Of a stretch of 64,000 bases of DNA, positions 1 through 8,453 are shown piece by piece. A program made the translations under genes and the position numbers. Position 1 is the first letter of the stretch. The number at the start of each line of letters is the position of its first letter. This DNA comes from Methylocystis rosea SV97 (lineage in GTDB: Bacteria > Pseudomonadota > Alphaproteobacteria > Rhizobiales > Beijerinckiaceae), in contig NZ_KB889963.1 in assembly GCF_000372845.1 (NCBI RefSeq), positions 2,436,303 through 2,500,302 of the forward strand, read 5' to 3'. The notes under the pieces are model-generated. The model saw nothing but the letters and a program-made list of their open reading frames with translations. It made no database searches and was not told the DNA's origin.

Positions 1-291
1 ATTGCGGTGATCCCTTCTTTCACCGGCGACGGGATGGGCATGGCGAGCTGCAGCGCAGTTCTGGCGGCCAACATGTTTCTCGAAGGCGCGACCTCGCATG
101 AGTTTCATGACCGCTTCAGTAAGATCGTTAGAAAGCAAATGCGCGTTTCAAAGCCGTTGAACAGCATGTTCTTCAGACATTCGGTTGGCCAGGACGCCCT
201 TATATGGCTCGCCTCGCAGTTTCCTAGCGGCGTCCGCGCGATCGCGCGCGCGACGCGCGTTCCCGAACAGGCGATGCCGCGTATCGACTAA
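1..291 (+). CDS. FAD-dependent oxidoreductase, C-terminal fragment
   Basis: The frame is open from base 1 and ends with TAA at 289-291, so the start lies outside the window and 96 residues are visible. The fragment opens with AVIPSFTGDGMGMA, which resembles the FAD-contacting GD motif and following helix of the geranylgeranyl reductase/aromatic hydroxylase flavoprotein superfamily. A helical basic tail follows. The substrate cannot be told from this piece. An internal GTG at position 7 is not the true start, because the two codons before it continue the motif. The following 356 bases carry no gene, so this appears to end its transcription unit. Confidence 0.6.
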   Translation: MAVIPSFTGDGMGMASCSAVLAANMFLEGATSHEFHDRFSKIVRKQMRVSKPLNSMFFRHSVGQDALIWLASQFPSGVRAIARATRVPEQAMPRID

Positions 292-647
292 GTCCATATT
301 CCCACCGAGCCACGTTTATGGCTGCTAAAAAGACACAAGCCTCTTCTCCAAATCAACCGACCAGACTCGCCGCGCATCATGCGGTTGAAGGTCGGCCATT
401 AACGGCGTTTACAGATCAAGTATCAACTTGTACAAATAAACGCATGAGCCAAGAAGCGCCCGATGCGATGGTCTCGGGCTAGGCGCGTCATTTCAACAAC
501 GGAACTCTCGAACGCTACTGCGGTCTGCCCCAGCGAGATGAATGTGAGATGGCCCAACGATAACGTTTTCGGCGCGGCGCTTGACTGACCCGACTTTTTC
601 CCTGGTCTCCCTTGAATCGACAGCTTGTTTCAGCAAGGAGATCGATA
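292..647. other. Intergenic stretch, no gene seen
   Basis: No open frame here has a plausible ribosome site and protein-like composition. The only notable item is AAGGAG at 635-640, which serves the gene beginning at 648. I see no strong hairpin followed by a T run behind the oxidoreductase. Confidence 0.5.
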
Positions 648-1301
648 ATGATACTCTTGAGCCGGATTTTCGATCAGGAAACCCAGATGAACTCGAGCCG
701 CTCGATACGACAGACGCGGTTCATGGTTCTTCTGCTGTCTGTTGTGATCTTCTCAGGCGTGCAGGACGCCCAGGCTCAGTCCCTCAAACGCGATCTGCGG
801 GGCTTTTCGCTCGGCATGTCCAAGGATGAAGCGGCGAGACTCGCGCGGTCGCAATGCAACAACTTCGGAAAGGTCTCGTTTCATGGCGGCATGCGCGCCG
901 AGGAGTTCTTCGCATCGTCATCTGAATATGGGAAACAGTTCTCCTGCAGATTTGAGGACGGCTCCATCGTCAACTATGCGCTCACCCCGCGGACCGGCAA
1001 GGTCTACAGGCTGAACGGCGTGTTCCTGTCACCGATGACCTGTCCGGAGCTTCTCGATTTCATCATCGAAGAATTCAAAGTGAGCGAAAAATATTCCAAA
1101 TACCATCCAAAGCCCAAAGCCGAGCGCGACTGCCAGGGATGGGCGTGGCAATCCGGGCCGAGCTACGATTTGAAAGTCTGGCTCAACGAGCCCGACGCCA
1201 CGCGATTCAACGTGAGCTTGATGGACAGCGAAGTTGTCCGGCAGAATGAGGCCTCGGCCGAGGATCCCGAAAAACAGTCGGGCGTCAAACCTCGCTTGTA
1301 G
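648..1301 (+). CDS. Hypothetical secreted protein
   Basis: A 217-residue protein of unrecognised family. The ATG at 648 sits 7 bases behind AAGGAG; the frame is open further upstream only through a TTG with no ribosome site. An alternative ATG at 687 would give a more conventional signal peptide. The N-terminus has a basic stretch (RSIRQTR) followed by a hydrophobic segment and an AQA cleavage-like site near residue 43, so export to the periplasm is likely. The mature part has four cysteines and one region, GFSLGMSKDEAARLA, that recalls short helical repeats of small periplasmic proteins. No function can be assigned. Confidence 0.7.
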   Translation: MILLSRIFDQETQMNSSRSIRQTRFMVLLLSVVIFSGVQDAQAQSLKRDLRGFSLGMSKDEAARLARSQCNNFGKVSFHGGMRAEEFFASSSEYGKQFSCRFEDGSIVNYALTPRTGKVYRLNGVFLSPMTCPELLDFIIEEFKVSEKYSKYHPKPKAERDCQGWAWQSGPSYDLKVWLNEPDATRFNVSLMDSEVVRQNEASAEDPEKQSGVKPRL

Positions 1302-1340
1302 GTTCAGGCGTTGCTCGTCGCGGCGCCGCGCCGCGCATGT

Positions 1341-2750
1341 TCATCGATCAGGCGTATCGGTTCCGTACCATTTGTATTTGACCTGCTCGAAATGAACGAC
1401 AGGGTCGTAGCGCACGACATTGAGATTGAGCGTCTCGGCCGTCAGTCTGCCGATCGCGGCTAAAATCGCGTATGAGGCAACGACACGGTCCCTTTGGGAA
1501 ATGACCAGATTGGCGCGCGCATTGAGCAAAGTCTGCTGAGCGTTCAACACGTCGAGCGTCGTGCGCTGCCCCACCTGCGCCTCGTCCCGAACGCCTTTGA
1601 GAGCGAGTTCGGCCGCCTTCACCGTCGCCTGATCCGATCTGATCTGCGATCTGGCCGTGTCCAGCAGACCATAGCTCGAGACAACGTTAGCACGAACGCG
1701 GTCGCGCTGTGCGTCGGCGTTGAGGCGCGCCTTGCCGAGCACCTCTTTCGCCTTACGGATCGAGGAATACTCCCCTCCTCCCTGGTAGAGGGGGACATTG
1801 AGCGCGCCGTTGACGCCCGCCGAAAATTGCCGCGAGCCGGGCAGTCCAAGGAAAGAGTCATACTGCTGGGATACTTGCGCATTGACCGACAGCGTGGGCA
1901 AAAGCGCGCCCTCGGCGACTTTCACCGCCGACTCCGCGGTGTCCACCCGATGTAAGGCCGCGACGATGGCGGGATGTTCGACAAGCGCGACGTCAATCGC
2001 ATCCCTCACTGATTTGGGCAACATCCGCTCAACCGATGGGGCCGGCTCGAGACGTTTCGGCTCCACACCGATTATCTGCCGGTAAACGGCGGCGCTGCTT
2101 TTCAGTTGCGCCTCGGCGGCAAAATATTCTGAGCGCGCATGGGAGACGGAGGCTTCGCTTTGCGACACGTCGGTATTCGTCACGTCACCGGATTGATAGC
2201 GCTTCTGCGTATCGTGCAACTGTAGATCGAGCACGGCGATGTTGCTCTTGCGCAGCGATAGGATCGCCGCGTCGCGCATCACGTCCATGAAAGCGGTCGC
2301 GCCGCTGCGCAATATCTCCTGCTCAGAAAGCCGCATCAGGGCGCGCGACTCGAATACGCTCGACTCGGCGCGGCGCACCGAATTCTCCGTGCGACCGCCA
2401 TCAAAGACATTTTGCGAGACGTTCAGCGTGGCCCCACGCGGATATCCCGTATATTCATCAGTAAGCGGGATGCGCTGATTGATCACCGGCAGTCGCACTG
2501 GAATCCTGAGGTTCGAGCGCTGCGCGCCGACGCTTGCCTGAATATTGGCGTTGGGACGCAGTCCGGACCAGGCGCTCGAGACGTCTTCGTCACGCGCACG
2601 CACGTCGGCGCGTTGCTCGTTTAGGTCCGGGTTACCCGCATAAGCCCGAGCGAGCGCAGAGGAAATTGTTTCGGCTGAGACATCGCTTGCGCTTGCCAAC
2701 GCGAGGCCTGCCCCTGCCGCTACGACTGTAAGCGCGCCGAACGATTTCAT
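1341..2750 (-). CDS. tolC: TolC-family outer membrane efflux/secretion channel
   Basis: A 469-residue outer membrane factor. The first in-frame start is further upstream, but the ATG at 2750 opens directly into a signal peptide (MKSFGALTVV to about residue 26), so it was chosen. The mature protein has the TolC plan: two similar halves of long heptad-like helices with conserved segments such as LNVSQNVFDGGRT and NVPLYQGGGEYSSI, each leading into the periplasmic coiled-coil barrel. It would form the trimeric exit duct for a type I secretion system or RND pump. No membrane-fusion protein or ABC/RND partner is encoded nearby, so the partner must lie elsewhere. Confidence 0.88.
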   Translation of the reverse strand: MKSFGALTVVAAGAGLALASASDVSAETISSALARAYAGNPDLNEQRADVRARDEDVSSAWSGLRPNANIQASVGAQRSNLRIPVRLPVINQRIPLTDEYTGYPRGATLNVSQNVFDGGRTENSVRRAESSVFESRALMRLSEQEILRSGATAFMDVMRDAAILSLRKSNIAVLDLQLHDTQKRYQSGDVTNTDVSQSEASVSHARSEYFAAEAQLKSSAAVYRQIIGVEPKRLEPAPSVERMLPKSVRDAIDVALVEHPAIVAALHRVDTAESAVKVAEGALLPTLSVNAQVSQQYDSFLGLPGSRQFSAGVNGALNVPLYQGGGEYSSIRKAKEVLGKARLNADAQRDRVRANVVSSYGLLDTARSQIRSDQATVKAAELALKGVRDEAQVGQRTTLDVLNAQQTLLNARANLVISQRDRVVASYAILAAIGRLTAETLNLNVVRYDPVVHFEQVKYKWYGTDTPDR

Positions 2751-3511
2751 GGAATCCCACTCTCTCGCTCCAGCGCGAAGCGTACCGCTCAACGCCGGAA
2801 TGAGCCTTCCAGGCTCTTACGCCGCTTTGAAAATTGGGAGCGAATGCGTGGGCGCAGCAGATCTGATCCCGTTCACTCGTCACAATCATGATATCTTTGC
2901 GTATAGCGGTAATTGTAACAGCAGCAACGCATCACAGGAAGATGAGTAACGTTGATCAGTCGACATTTATTGTTGACGTGGCAAAAATGACACAGCGCTT
3001 GCTCCGGACTTGAGCTCCTTTTCATAAAAAACTGATTTGGTTAATTTCAAAAGGGGTTTAATGACAAAATTTATTGGAGAGAATTATTTGGGCGGCGATG
3101 CCTATTCTTTGAGCAGCGACCCCAATCCGACGCAAAGCCTCCGCAAGCAGATCGGCGCCGAGCATCTTGCCGGTTCGCGGTTCACGGCTAGACGCCCGAT
3201 TATTGAACGGGGATGGCGTCGGGGGCGTTGCGGCGGGGCTTGCCGGGCGCGGCAGCGCGCTCGACCGAGCCGGCCGAGAGGCAATCGATCTAGTCAGATA
3301 GCTAGGCTCTTGGCGGTCGCGTGTCAGTGTCCGGGGAGGCGATACGCGTCGCTCGCGCAGTTTGCTTGAGCGGCCGATGGACGAAAAAATGTCGGACGGA
3401 AAGGCACGAATGGAGGATCACCGCTCGAGAGAAATATGTTTGCTTTCCCAGATTGCGGGCCGCGCTAGTTACCGACTCATTCTAACTTCTCTCAATTTAA
3501 AGGAGTTTGTT
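2751..3511. other. Long intergenic stretch with one doubtful small ORF
   Basis: About 760 bases between the divergent tolC and a small secreted protein gene. The stretch around 2880-3100 is clearly more AT-rich than its surroundings and should hold the promoters for both directions. One small frame (3061-3369) starts well behind AAAAGGGG but soon becomes arginine-rich and non-protein-like. Nothing else is supported. Confidence 0.4.
3061..3369 (+). CDS. Doubtful small ORF, possibly a decayed gene
   Basis: The ATG at 3061 follows AAAAGGGG at good distance in an AT-rich leader. The first 40 or so residues (MTKFIGENYLGGDAYS onward) look like protein, but the rest is an arginine/glycine run typical of a GC-rich non-coding frame. 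A neighbouring frame instead reads LLNGDGVGGVAAGLAG before its stop, so an old frameshift in a small gene is possible. No family recognised. It may equally be a chance ORF. Confidence 0.2.
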   Translation: MTKFIGENYLGGDAYSLSSDPNPTQSLRKQIGAEHLAGSRFTARRPIIERGWRRGRCGGACRARQRARPSRPRGNRSSQIARLLAVACQCPGRRYASLAQFA

Positions 3512-3730
3512 ATGCGTAATCTTCTCATCCTCGCGATCGCCGCGTGCATTGGCGGCGGCGTTATCACTTCCGCGGCGAGCGCACGCCCCGTGACGACGGA
3601 CGAGTGCCTCGCGCGCGGGCTTTGCGCTTACGTCAGCCCGAAAGGTCGCGTGACATGCGGAAAATGCCCAGGCCAGGTAAAGTCAGTCGGGTTCGCCACG
3701 CGCAGCCAGGCTGCGAAGCACCGCAAGTAA
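3512..3730 (+). CDS. Small secreted cysteine-containing protein
   Basis: A 72-residue protein. The ATG at 3512 lies 6 bases after AAAGGAG; the longer open frame upstream has no such site. Residues 1-25 form a signal peptide (MRNLLILAIAACIGGG, ending ASA). The mature part is about 47 residues with four cysteines in the pattern C-x5-C and C-x2-C, the second pair within RVTCGKCPG, so disulphide or metal binding is possible. The tail is basic. No family recognised; an independent transcription unit is likely. Confidence 0.75.
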   Translation: MRNLLILAIAACIGGGVITSAASARPVTTDECLARGLCAYVSPKGRVTCGKCPGQVKSVGFATRSQAAKHRK

Positions 3731-3787
3731 GTTGATCCTTTCGCTGGTCCCGTGCGTCGCTCGGGGATCGACCAATAAGTTGGACCC

Positions 3788-4456
3788 ATGATTTCCATGC
3801 GTCCGCTGCTGATCCGCGCGCTGGCCGTGGCGCTGTCCATCGGCCTTTATCTCGCGCTGGCGATCCTTGGCGCCGGCGGGGTTGACGCCTACTTCGCCAA
3901 TTCGGCGCGGACGGCGCTTGTCGTCGTCACGCTCGCGCTCGGAGTCGCGTCGCTCTTCGTCGGCGGCAATCTCAGCTCTGGCCAGCGGGAAGACCGCGGC
4001 AATCGGTGGGTGATCCCGACCTTTCTCGTCATCGGGCTTCTCGGCGCCTATCTGCCTGCCTGGGCCGATCGGCAGGGACTGTGGAGATTGGACGGAGACG
4101 CCGTGCGGTGGCTCGGCGTCGCTCTGCTCGCCGCAGGCGGAGCATTGCGTCTGTGGCCGGTCGCCGTGCTCGGGCGCCGCTTCAGTGGCCTTGTCGCCAT
4201 TCAGCCTGGACACGAACTCGTCACCACGGGACTTTACAGCCGCATCAGACATCCAAGCTATCTCGGCCTGTTGATCTCGGCGCTTGGCTGGGGGCTGGCG
4301 TTCAATACGGCGGTGGGCGTCGTCCTGGCGCTGGCGAATATTCCGCCGCTCGTCGCGCGGATGAACGCCGAGGAACGCCTGTTGAGTTCGGAGTTCCGCG
4401 CGGCCTATGAGGCCTATCGCGCACGTACGGCGCGGCTCATTCCGGGCGTATATTAA
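3788..4456 (+). CDS. Isoprenylcysteine carboxyl methyltransferase (ICMT)-family membrane protein
   Basis: A 222-residue integral membrane protein with about five hydrophobic segments. The C-terminal half carries the ICMT/PEMT signature: VTTGLYSRIRHPSYLG, the SAM-contacting R-H-P-S-Y segment, followed by a hydrophobic helix and RMNAEERLLSSEF, the E-E pair seen across the family. Bacterial members methylate small lipids or isoprenoid acids rather than prenylated proteins; the substrate here is unknown. ATG at 3788 or at 3797 could be used. Its stop lies 58 bases before the inhibitor-like gene at 4515 on the same strand. Confidence 0.82.
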   Translation: MISMRPLLIRALAVALSIGLYLALAILGAGGVDAYFANSARTALVVVTLALGVASLFVGGNLSSGQREDRGNRWVIPTFLVIGLLGAYLPAWADRQGLWRLDGDAVRWLGVALLAAGGALRLWPVAVLGRRFSGLVAIQPGHELVTTGLYSRIRHPSYLGLLISALGWGLAFNTAVGVVLALANIPPLVARMNAEERLLSSEFRAAYEAYRARTARLIPGVY

Positions 4457-4514
4457 GCTGCGCGACTGCGCCCGCAGCTTCACTACGGATCGCCAACGCG
4501 GCAAAGGGAAACTC

Positions 4515-4874
4515 ATGAAGCGTCTGCTGTCGCGCTTGCTGCTATTCAGCCTTTTCGTCGCGCTGCCGGCGCAAGCCAGCGACGTCATAAAGCTCGCGCC
4601 GGGCGGCAGCGCGATTTTTTCGCTGCAGGAGAATATGACGACCGGCTATTCCTGGCGCATCGATCCGGCTGCGAGCCGTGATCTCGACATTCTGTCGATT
4701 TCGGACGGCGGCCGCAGCGGCGGGCGGCGACGCATGGTCGGCAGCCCCAGCGTGCGTCATTGGAAAATTCGCGCGCTCAAACCCGGACATGCCGAAATCG
4801 TCTTCGCCTATCAGCGCCCATGGGAGCCTGCGCCCGTTAAAACCCGCAGCGTCGAGGTGGAGGTCGCGCCTTAG
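4515..4874 (+). CDS. Chagasin/I42-family cysteine protease inhibitor-like protein
   Basis: A 119-residue exported protein. The ATG at 4515 begins a signal peptide (MKRLLSRLLLFSLFVALPAQA). The mature domain has the I42 inhibitor loops: NMTTGYSW (chagasin NPTTGY-W loop), a glycine-rich GGRSGGRRR segment, and YQRPWE (the RPW loop). These three loops normally plug the active site of papain-like proteases. In bacteria such proteins may act on host or predator proteases or have another binding role. The family call rests on the three loops in the right order; the target is unknown. Confidence 0.85.
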   Translation: MKRLLSRLLLFSLFVALPAQASDVIKLAPGGSAIFSLQENMTTGYSWRIDPAASRDLDILSISDGGRSGGRRRMVGSPSVRHWKIRALKPGHAEIVFAYQRPWEPAPVKTRSVEVEVAP

Positions 4875-4986
4875 AGCAGGTTCCGAAAAAGTTGACAGAC
4901 TTTTTCGATGAGAATCTGCTCCAAAATTTTGATGTTGAGCGATTCCTTATCGATCACATGATTCCATGTGATCGGGAAGCGCTCGA
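4874..4986. repeat. Intergenic palindromic repeat, family A copy 1
   Basis: The element begins at the stop codon of the I42 gene and ends 2 bases short of the stop of the convergent methyltransferase gene. It holds a nested hairpin: outer arms GAGCAGGTTC and GAATCTGCTC, inner arms GAAAAAGT and ACTTTTTC. A second perfect hairpin of 10-bp arms (CGATCACATG/CATGTGATCG) follows. A shorter copy lies at 9146-9204, also between convergent genes. It may act as a bidirectional terminator. Confidence 0.8.
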
Positions 4987-4988
4987 GT

Positions 4989-5858
4989 TCAGGATTCGCT
5001 CTCGCGCGGGAATTTCATCGCGTCTTCGAGACTCATCATGGCCGAGCCGGGCTTCGCCGGCTTTTGCTGGCTCTCATGCGGCGCCCAGCCCGACGCCCAG
5101 ACGATTTCGAAGCTCGCGCGCACGCGTCCATCGGGGTCCGAGAAGCGCTCGGCGTAGATTTGCGCCGCGCGCGCAACCACGTCGCGCCGCAGGGGTTTGC
5201 GAGACCGTTTGACAAGGACGTTGGCGGCGCCCATCGCGCGCAAATCCTTCATCAGCCCCAAGATTGACTCATAGCGCAGCGTGAAGCTGTCGATGTCGGC
5301 GACGGGCAGGGCGAAGCCCGCGCGCTGCAGCAGCCCGCCCATGTCGCGCACGTCGACGAAAGGCGATACGCGGGGACTCGCCCCGCCGGTGATTTCTTCT
5401 TCGGCCTGCGCCAAGGCGGCGCGAAGCTCGACAAGACTGGCGCCGCCGGCGAGGCAGGCGAGGAAGAGTCCGTCCGGCGCAAGTATGCGTCTCGCTTGCG
5501 CCAGCGCGCCCGGCAGATCGTTCACCCACTGCAGCGACATGCCGGAGACGATCAGATCGAATGAGCCCTGCGCGAAGGGCGGAGCTTCTTCGTCAGCGAT
5601 GACGTCGCCGGCATGGCCGCTCGCGCGCAAAGGCCGCGCACGGCCGCTCGCGACGACGGCTTGCGCGAAATGCGCGCTCGGCGAGCCGAGATCGAGCGCG
5701 CGCGGAAATTCGCGCTTCACCGTCAGCAGGCGATCGAGCAGATCGTCGGCGGCGCGCGTCATCAGGAAATCCGGCGCGCCTTTCGACATGGCGCGGCGCA
5801 AGCGCCGCCGCAGCAGCGCGCGATCAAAAATCTTCGGCGGTCCGACTGTCTCGCTCAT
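4989..5858 (-). CDS. NDUFAF5-like/BioC-like SAM-dependent methyltransferase
   Basis: A 289-residue class I methyltransferase-fold protein. It opens with the family hallmark (KIFDRALLRRRLRRA), followed by the SAM-binding strand RALDLGSPSAHFA, the D-x-I strand FDLIVSGMSLQWVNDL, and a long C-terminal segment with SFTLRYESILGLMKDLRAMG. This order is that of mitochondrial NDUFAF5, an arginine hydroxylase of a complex I subunit, and of its alphaproteobacterial relatives. The usual glycine-rich G-x-G of motif I is replaced by GSPSA, so catalysis may differ from a normal methyltransferase. The gene is convergent with the I42 gene across a repeat. A role in complex I assembly is inferred. Confidence 0.82.
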   Translation of the reverse strand: MSETVGPPKIFDRALLRRRLRRAMSKGAPDFLMTRAADDLLDRLLTVKREFPRALDLGSPSAHFAQAVVASGRARPLRASGHAGDVIADEEAPPFAQGSFDLIVSGMSLQWVNDLPGALAQARRILAPDGLFLACLAGGASLVELRAALAQAEEEITGGASPRVSPFVDVRDMGGLLQRAGFALPVADIDSFTLRYESILGLMKDLRAMGAANVLVKRSRKPLRRDVVARAAQIYAERFSDPDGRVRASFEIVWASGWAPHESQQKPAKPGSAMMSLEDAMKFPRESES

Positions 5859-5989
5859 GCCTTATTACCGCGCCCGCGCCAGTTACCCTGCAAGTGCGCA
5901 AAGCGCATGAATTTCGACGAAAGGATGGCGCAATCTTGAAGCGATGATCTGAAGCGAAGCGGTCGCGACGATAGAACATCCCAAATTAT

Positions 5990-6001
5990 CTTAACGTTAA
6001 G
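5990..6001. promoter_or_regulatory. 12-bp perfect palindrome upstream of L,D-transpeptidase gene
   Basis: CTTAACGTTAAG is fully self-complementary and lies in an AT-rich patch about 105 bases ahead of the ATG at 6107. It could be an operator half of the promoter region shared by the divergent methyltransferase and L,D-transpeptidase genes. No matching regulator is known. Confidence 0.3.
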
Positions 6002-6106
6002 CCATAACCTGAAAACGCGAAACGTTTCGACAAGATCATGGCCAAAGTTAGACTGCCGCCATTCGAGAAGTCGCTGTCGAGGCTTCAACACGTAGGGTGT
6101 AGCGTC

Positions 6107-6697
6107 ATGCGTAATCTATTTGCTTTTTTGCGTCGATCCCACACCGCCAAGTCAACCGGAACGTCAGCTGGAACGTCAATCGGAACGCTTCAGTCAGTTT
6201 TGATGGCGACAGTTGTCGGCCTTGGCGTCGCCGCGCTTCCGCAGGACGCGAACGCGCGCAACATCGTCTCTTTCTCTCCCCACGTCGCTCCCGGCACGGT
6301 CGTGATCAGCGCCAGCCAGCGAAGGCTGTTCTATGTTGTCGATACAGGAGTCGCCATCAGCTACCCCGTGGCCGTCCCCAAGCGCGGCAAGGAATGGTCG
6401 GGCGCGACGTCCATCGAGGGAAAATATGTCAATCCCGACTGGGTTCCGCCAGCGGTAGTGAAAGCCGACCACCCGGAACTGCCGAATTTCATTCGTGGCG
6501 GCTCGCCGCGCAACCCGATGGGCGTGCGCGCTTTGACGCTCAGCAGCGGCGAAGTGGCGATTCACGGCACGACCCAGAGGATGCGCGCTTCAATCGGCAC
6601 GGCCGCCTCCTACGGCTGCATTCGAATGTTGAACGAGGACGTTTCCGACCTCTACGATCGCGTCGACGTGGGATCGCCGGTCATGATGACGCGCTAG
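6107..6697 (+). CDS. L,D-transpeptidase (YkuD/ErfK family)
   Basis: A 196-residue exported enzyme. The ATG at 6107 was chosen because it begins a basic leader and hydrophobic segment ending near ANA; the frame also runs from an ATG at 6038 without a ribosome site. The YkuD active site is complete: IHGTTQ with the histidine at about residue 153 and SYGCIRM with the nucleophile cysteine at about 171. Such enzymes form 3-3 crosslinks in peptidoglycan or attach lipoproteins to it; in Rhizobiales several paralogues build the periplasmic wall. The gene stands alone and is followed by a hairpin terminator. Confidence 0.9.
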   Translation: MRNLFAFLRRSHTAKSTGTSAGTSIGTLQSVLMATVVGLGVAALPQDANARNIVSFSPHVAPGTVVISASQRRLFYVVDTGVAISYPVAVPKRGKEWSGATSIEGKYVNPDWVPPAVVKADHPELPNFIRGGSPRNPMGVRALTLSSGEVAIHGTTQRMRASIGTAASYGCIRMLNEDVSDLYDRVDVGSPVMMTR

Positions 6698-6723
6698 CCC
6701 AGGCGATCCATCAAATAATCGCA

Positions 6724-6758
6724 AGCCTCGCCCGCGAACGTGCGGACGAGGCTCTTTC
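6724..6758 (+). terminator. Rho-independent-like terminator
   Basis: AGCCTCG and CGAGGCT form 7-bp arms with an inner CCGC/GCGG stem around a short loop, followed by CTTTCGTTC. It sits 26 bases after the L,D-transpeptidase stop. Confidence 0.6.
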
Positions 6759-7054
6759 GTTCTCCGCGCGATTCGTCTTTTATCCAGAGCTTTTTTTTGG
6801 CGCGCGTGGCTGTGGAAGAGGGCAGCCGCGGCATGGACGCAGACACGCGAATCCCGCAGTCTCCGCCTCGAACACAGTCTGACGATCGCTTTTTTGGCGT
6901 CCTAGTTCTTGTGTGGAGTATAGTGATCGCAAGAGATGATTCGACTTTGAATCAATCGCTTGAAAAGGAGGCACCCTCACGCAAAGCTCCACGACGCATC
7001 GTCGCCTGTCTTTTAGTCGCCGCGTTATGCTGACATTGAGAAAAAGGTTGGCAC
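6759..7054. other. Intergenic leader of ybjN with an unused strong ribosome site
   Basis: About 300 bases with no convincing gene. AAAAGGAGG at 6963-6971 is a near-perfect ribosome site, but no ATG, GTG or TTG follows at usable distance; an ACG frame from 6980 would read a short arginine-rich peptide running into ybjN. AAAAAGG at about 7041-7047 serves the ATG at 7055. Confidence 0.4.
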
Positions 7055-7558
7055 ATGCTGATCGCAACGGAAAAAGAAACGGAACGCGCTGAACATCCGG
7101 TGGATGTTGTGGAGCAACTGGCGGCCACCAATGATTGGTCCTTCGATCGAGACGATGAAGACGAGATTTCCATTTCCGTCGCCGGAGCTTGGACGGAATA
7201 TCACGTCGCCTTTACTTGGCTTCCGCAGCTCGAAACGCTGCACGTCAGTTGCGCTTTCGATCTCAAGGCGCCCGAACGGAGGCGCGGTGAACTGATGTCG
7301 CTCGTCAATGCGATCAACGAGCAGATGTGGATCGGGCACTTCGACTTCTGGCCGAAGGAGGGGGTCGCGATGCACCGTCATGGCCTCATCCTGACGGGAG
7401 GGGCGCAGCCCTCGGCGACGCAATGCGCGGCCTTGCTCGACAACGCGCTTCAGGCGTGTGAGCGGCATTATCAAGCCTTTCAATTCGTGCTCTGGGCCGG
7501 AAAGAACGCCAGGGAAGCGCTCGCCACCGCCAATTTCGAGACGAAAGGCGAGGCGTGA
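7055..7558 (+). CDS. YbjN domain-containing protein
   Basis: A 167-residue soluble protein of the YbjN family, whose fold resembles type III secretion chaperones. The family pattern is visible: a start like VVEQLAATNDWSFDR, then EYHVAFTWLPQLETLHV, VNAINEQMWIGHFDFW and a C-terminal helix pair. Members influence stress responses and motility, but the biochemical role is not settled. Its last codons overlap the GTG of proC by 4 bases, so the two are translationally coupled. Confidence 0.85.
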   Translation: MLIATEKETERAEHPVDVVEQLAATNDWSFDRDDEDEISISVAGAWTEYHVAFTWLPQLETLHVSCAFDLKAPERRRGELMSLVNAINEQMWIGHFDFWPKEGVAMHRHGLILTGGAQPSATQCAALLDNALQACERHYQAFQFVLWAGKNAREALATANFETKGEA

Positions 7559-8376
7559 CCGACGCGGGCGAGCTGCGCGGAAAGTCGGTCGCTCTGATCG
7601 GCGCCGGAAACATGGGTCTGGCGCTACTCGAAGGCTGGGCCGCGCAGGATCTGCTGGGAGCAGCGTCAATCGTCGAGCCGCAGCCGTCGCCGCGGCTCCA
7701 GGAGCTGTGCGCCGCGAAGGGCTACGCGCTGAACGGCGCCGCTGCTCCTTGCGACGCCGTGGTTCTCGCCGTCAAGCCGCAGGCGTTCGATGCGGGTGCC
7801 GCGGCCGCGTCCCCTTTCGTGGCGCGCGGCGCCATTGTCGTGTCGATCCTCGCCGGCAAGCGCATCGCGGACCTCGCCGCGCGCCTGCCGACGCAAGCCG
7901 TCGTGCGCGCGATGCCAAATACGCCGGCGGCGATCGGGCGCGGCGTCACCGGCGCCTACGCCAGCGCAACGACGAGCGCCGCTCAGCGCGCGCTCGCCGA
8001 CGCATTGCTTAGCGCCGTCGGCGGCGTCGAGTGGGTCGATGACGAGGCGCTCATCGACGTCGTGACGGCGGTTTCCGGCTCGGGTCCCGCTTATGTCTTC
8101 TATTTCGCCGAGTGCCTCGCCGCCGCCGGCGCCGAAGCCGGTCTGCCGGCCGCCCTCGCGGCGCGGCTCGCCCGAGCGACGGTCGAAGGCGCCGGCGAAC
8201 TGATGCGCCGACAGCCCGAGACAGGCCCCGACGAATTGCGCCGGCGCGTGACGTCGCCAGGCGGCACGACGGCGGCGGCGCTCGAGGTTCTTGAAGCGCC
8301 GGAGGACGGCCTCGCCGCGCTGATGCGCCGCGCCGTAGCTGCGGCGAAGCGCCGGGCAGGGGAACTTTCCGGTTGA
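7555..8376 (+). CDS. proC: Pyrroline-5-carboxylate reductase
   Basis: A 273-residue cytosolic enzyme that reduces pyrroline-5-carboxylate to proline with NAD(P)H. The GTG start at 7555 overlaps the ybjN stop. The Rossmann motif GAGNMG is at residues 16-21, AVKPQ follows near 80, the family motif MPNTPAAIGRGVTG near 120, and the C-terminal dimerisation region contains VSGSGPAYVFYFAECL and RVTSPGGTTAAALEVL. Length and motif order are normal. Coupling with ybjN is common in related genomes; no glutamate kinase or reductase gene is nearby. Confidence 0.95.
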   Translation: MTDAGELRGKSVALIGAGNMGLALLEGWAAQDLLGAASIVEPQPSPRLQELCAAKGYALNGAAAPCDAVVLAVKPQAFDAGAAAASPFVARGAIVVSILAGKRIADLAARLPTQAVVRAMPNTPAAIGRGVTGAYASATTSAAQRALADALLSAVGGVEWVDDEALIDVVTAVSGSGPAYVFYFAECLAAAGAEAGLPAALAARLARATVEGAGELMRRQPETGPDELRRRVTSPGGTTAAALEVLEAPEDGLAALMRRAVAAAKRRAGELSG

Positions 8377-8453
8377 GACGGCGCGCGCCTTGTCCCGCGG
8401 CCCGGCGACAATAGAATACTGACTAGAAAATTCCTTCGGACCTGGAGACAGAC

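Noticed and set aside
3683..4588. A 301-residue minus-strand frame over the ICMT-like gene
   Set aside because: Antisense shadow; arginine-rich and without motifs, whereas the plus strand has membrane helices and the ICMT signature.
7040..7060. A sigma-54 promoter at TTGGCAC before ybjN
   Set aside because: The -12 element (TTGC at the right distance) is absent, and the sequence overlaps the ribosome site.
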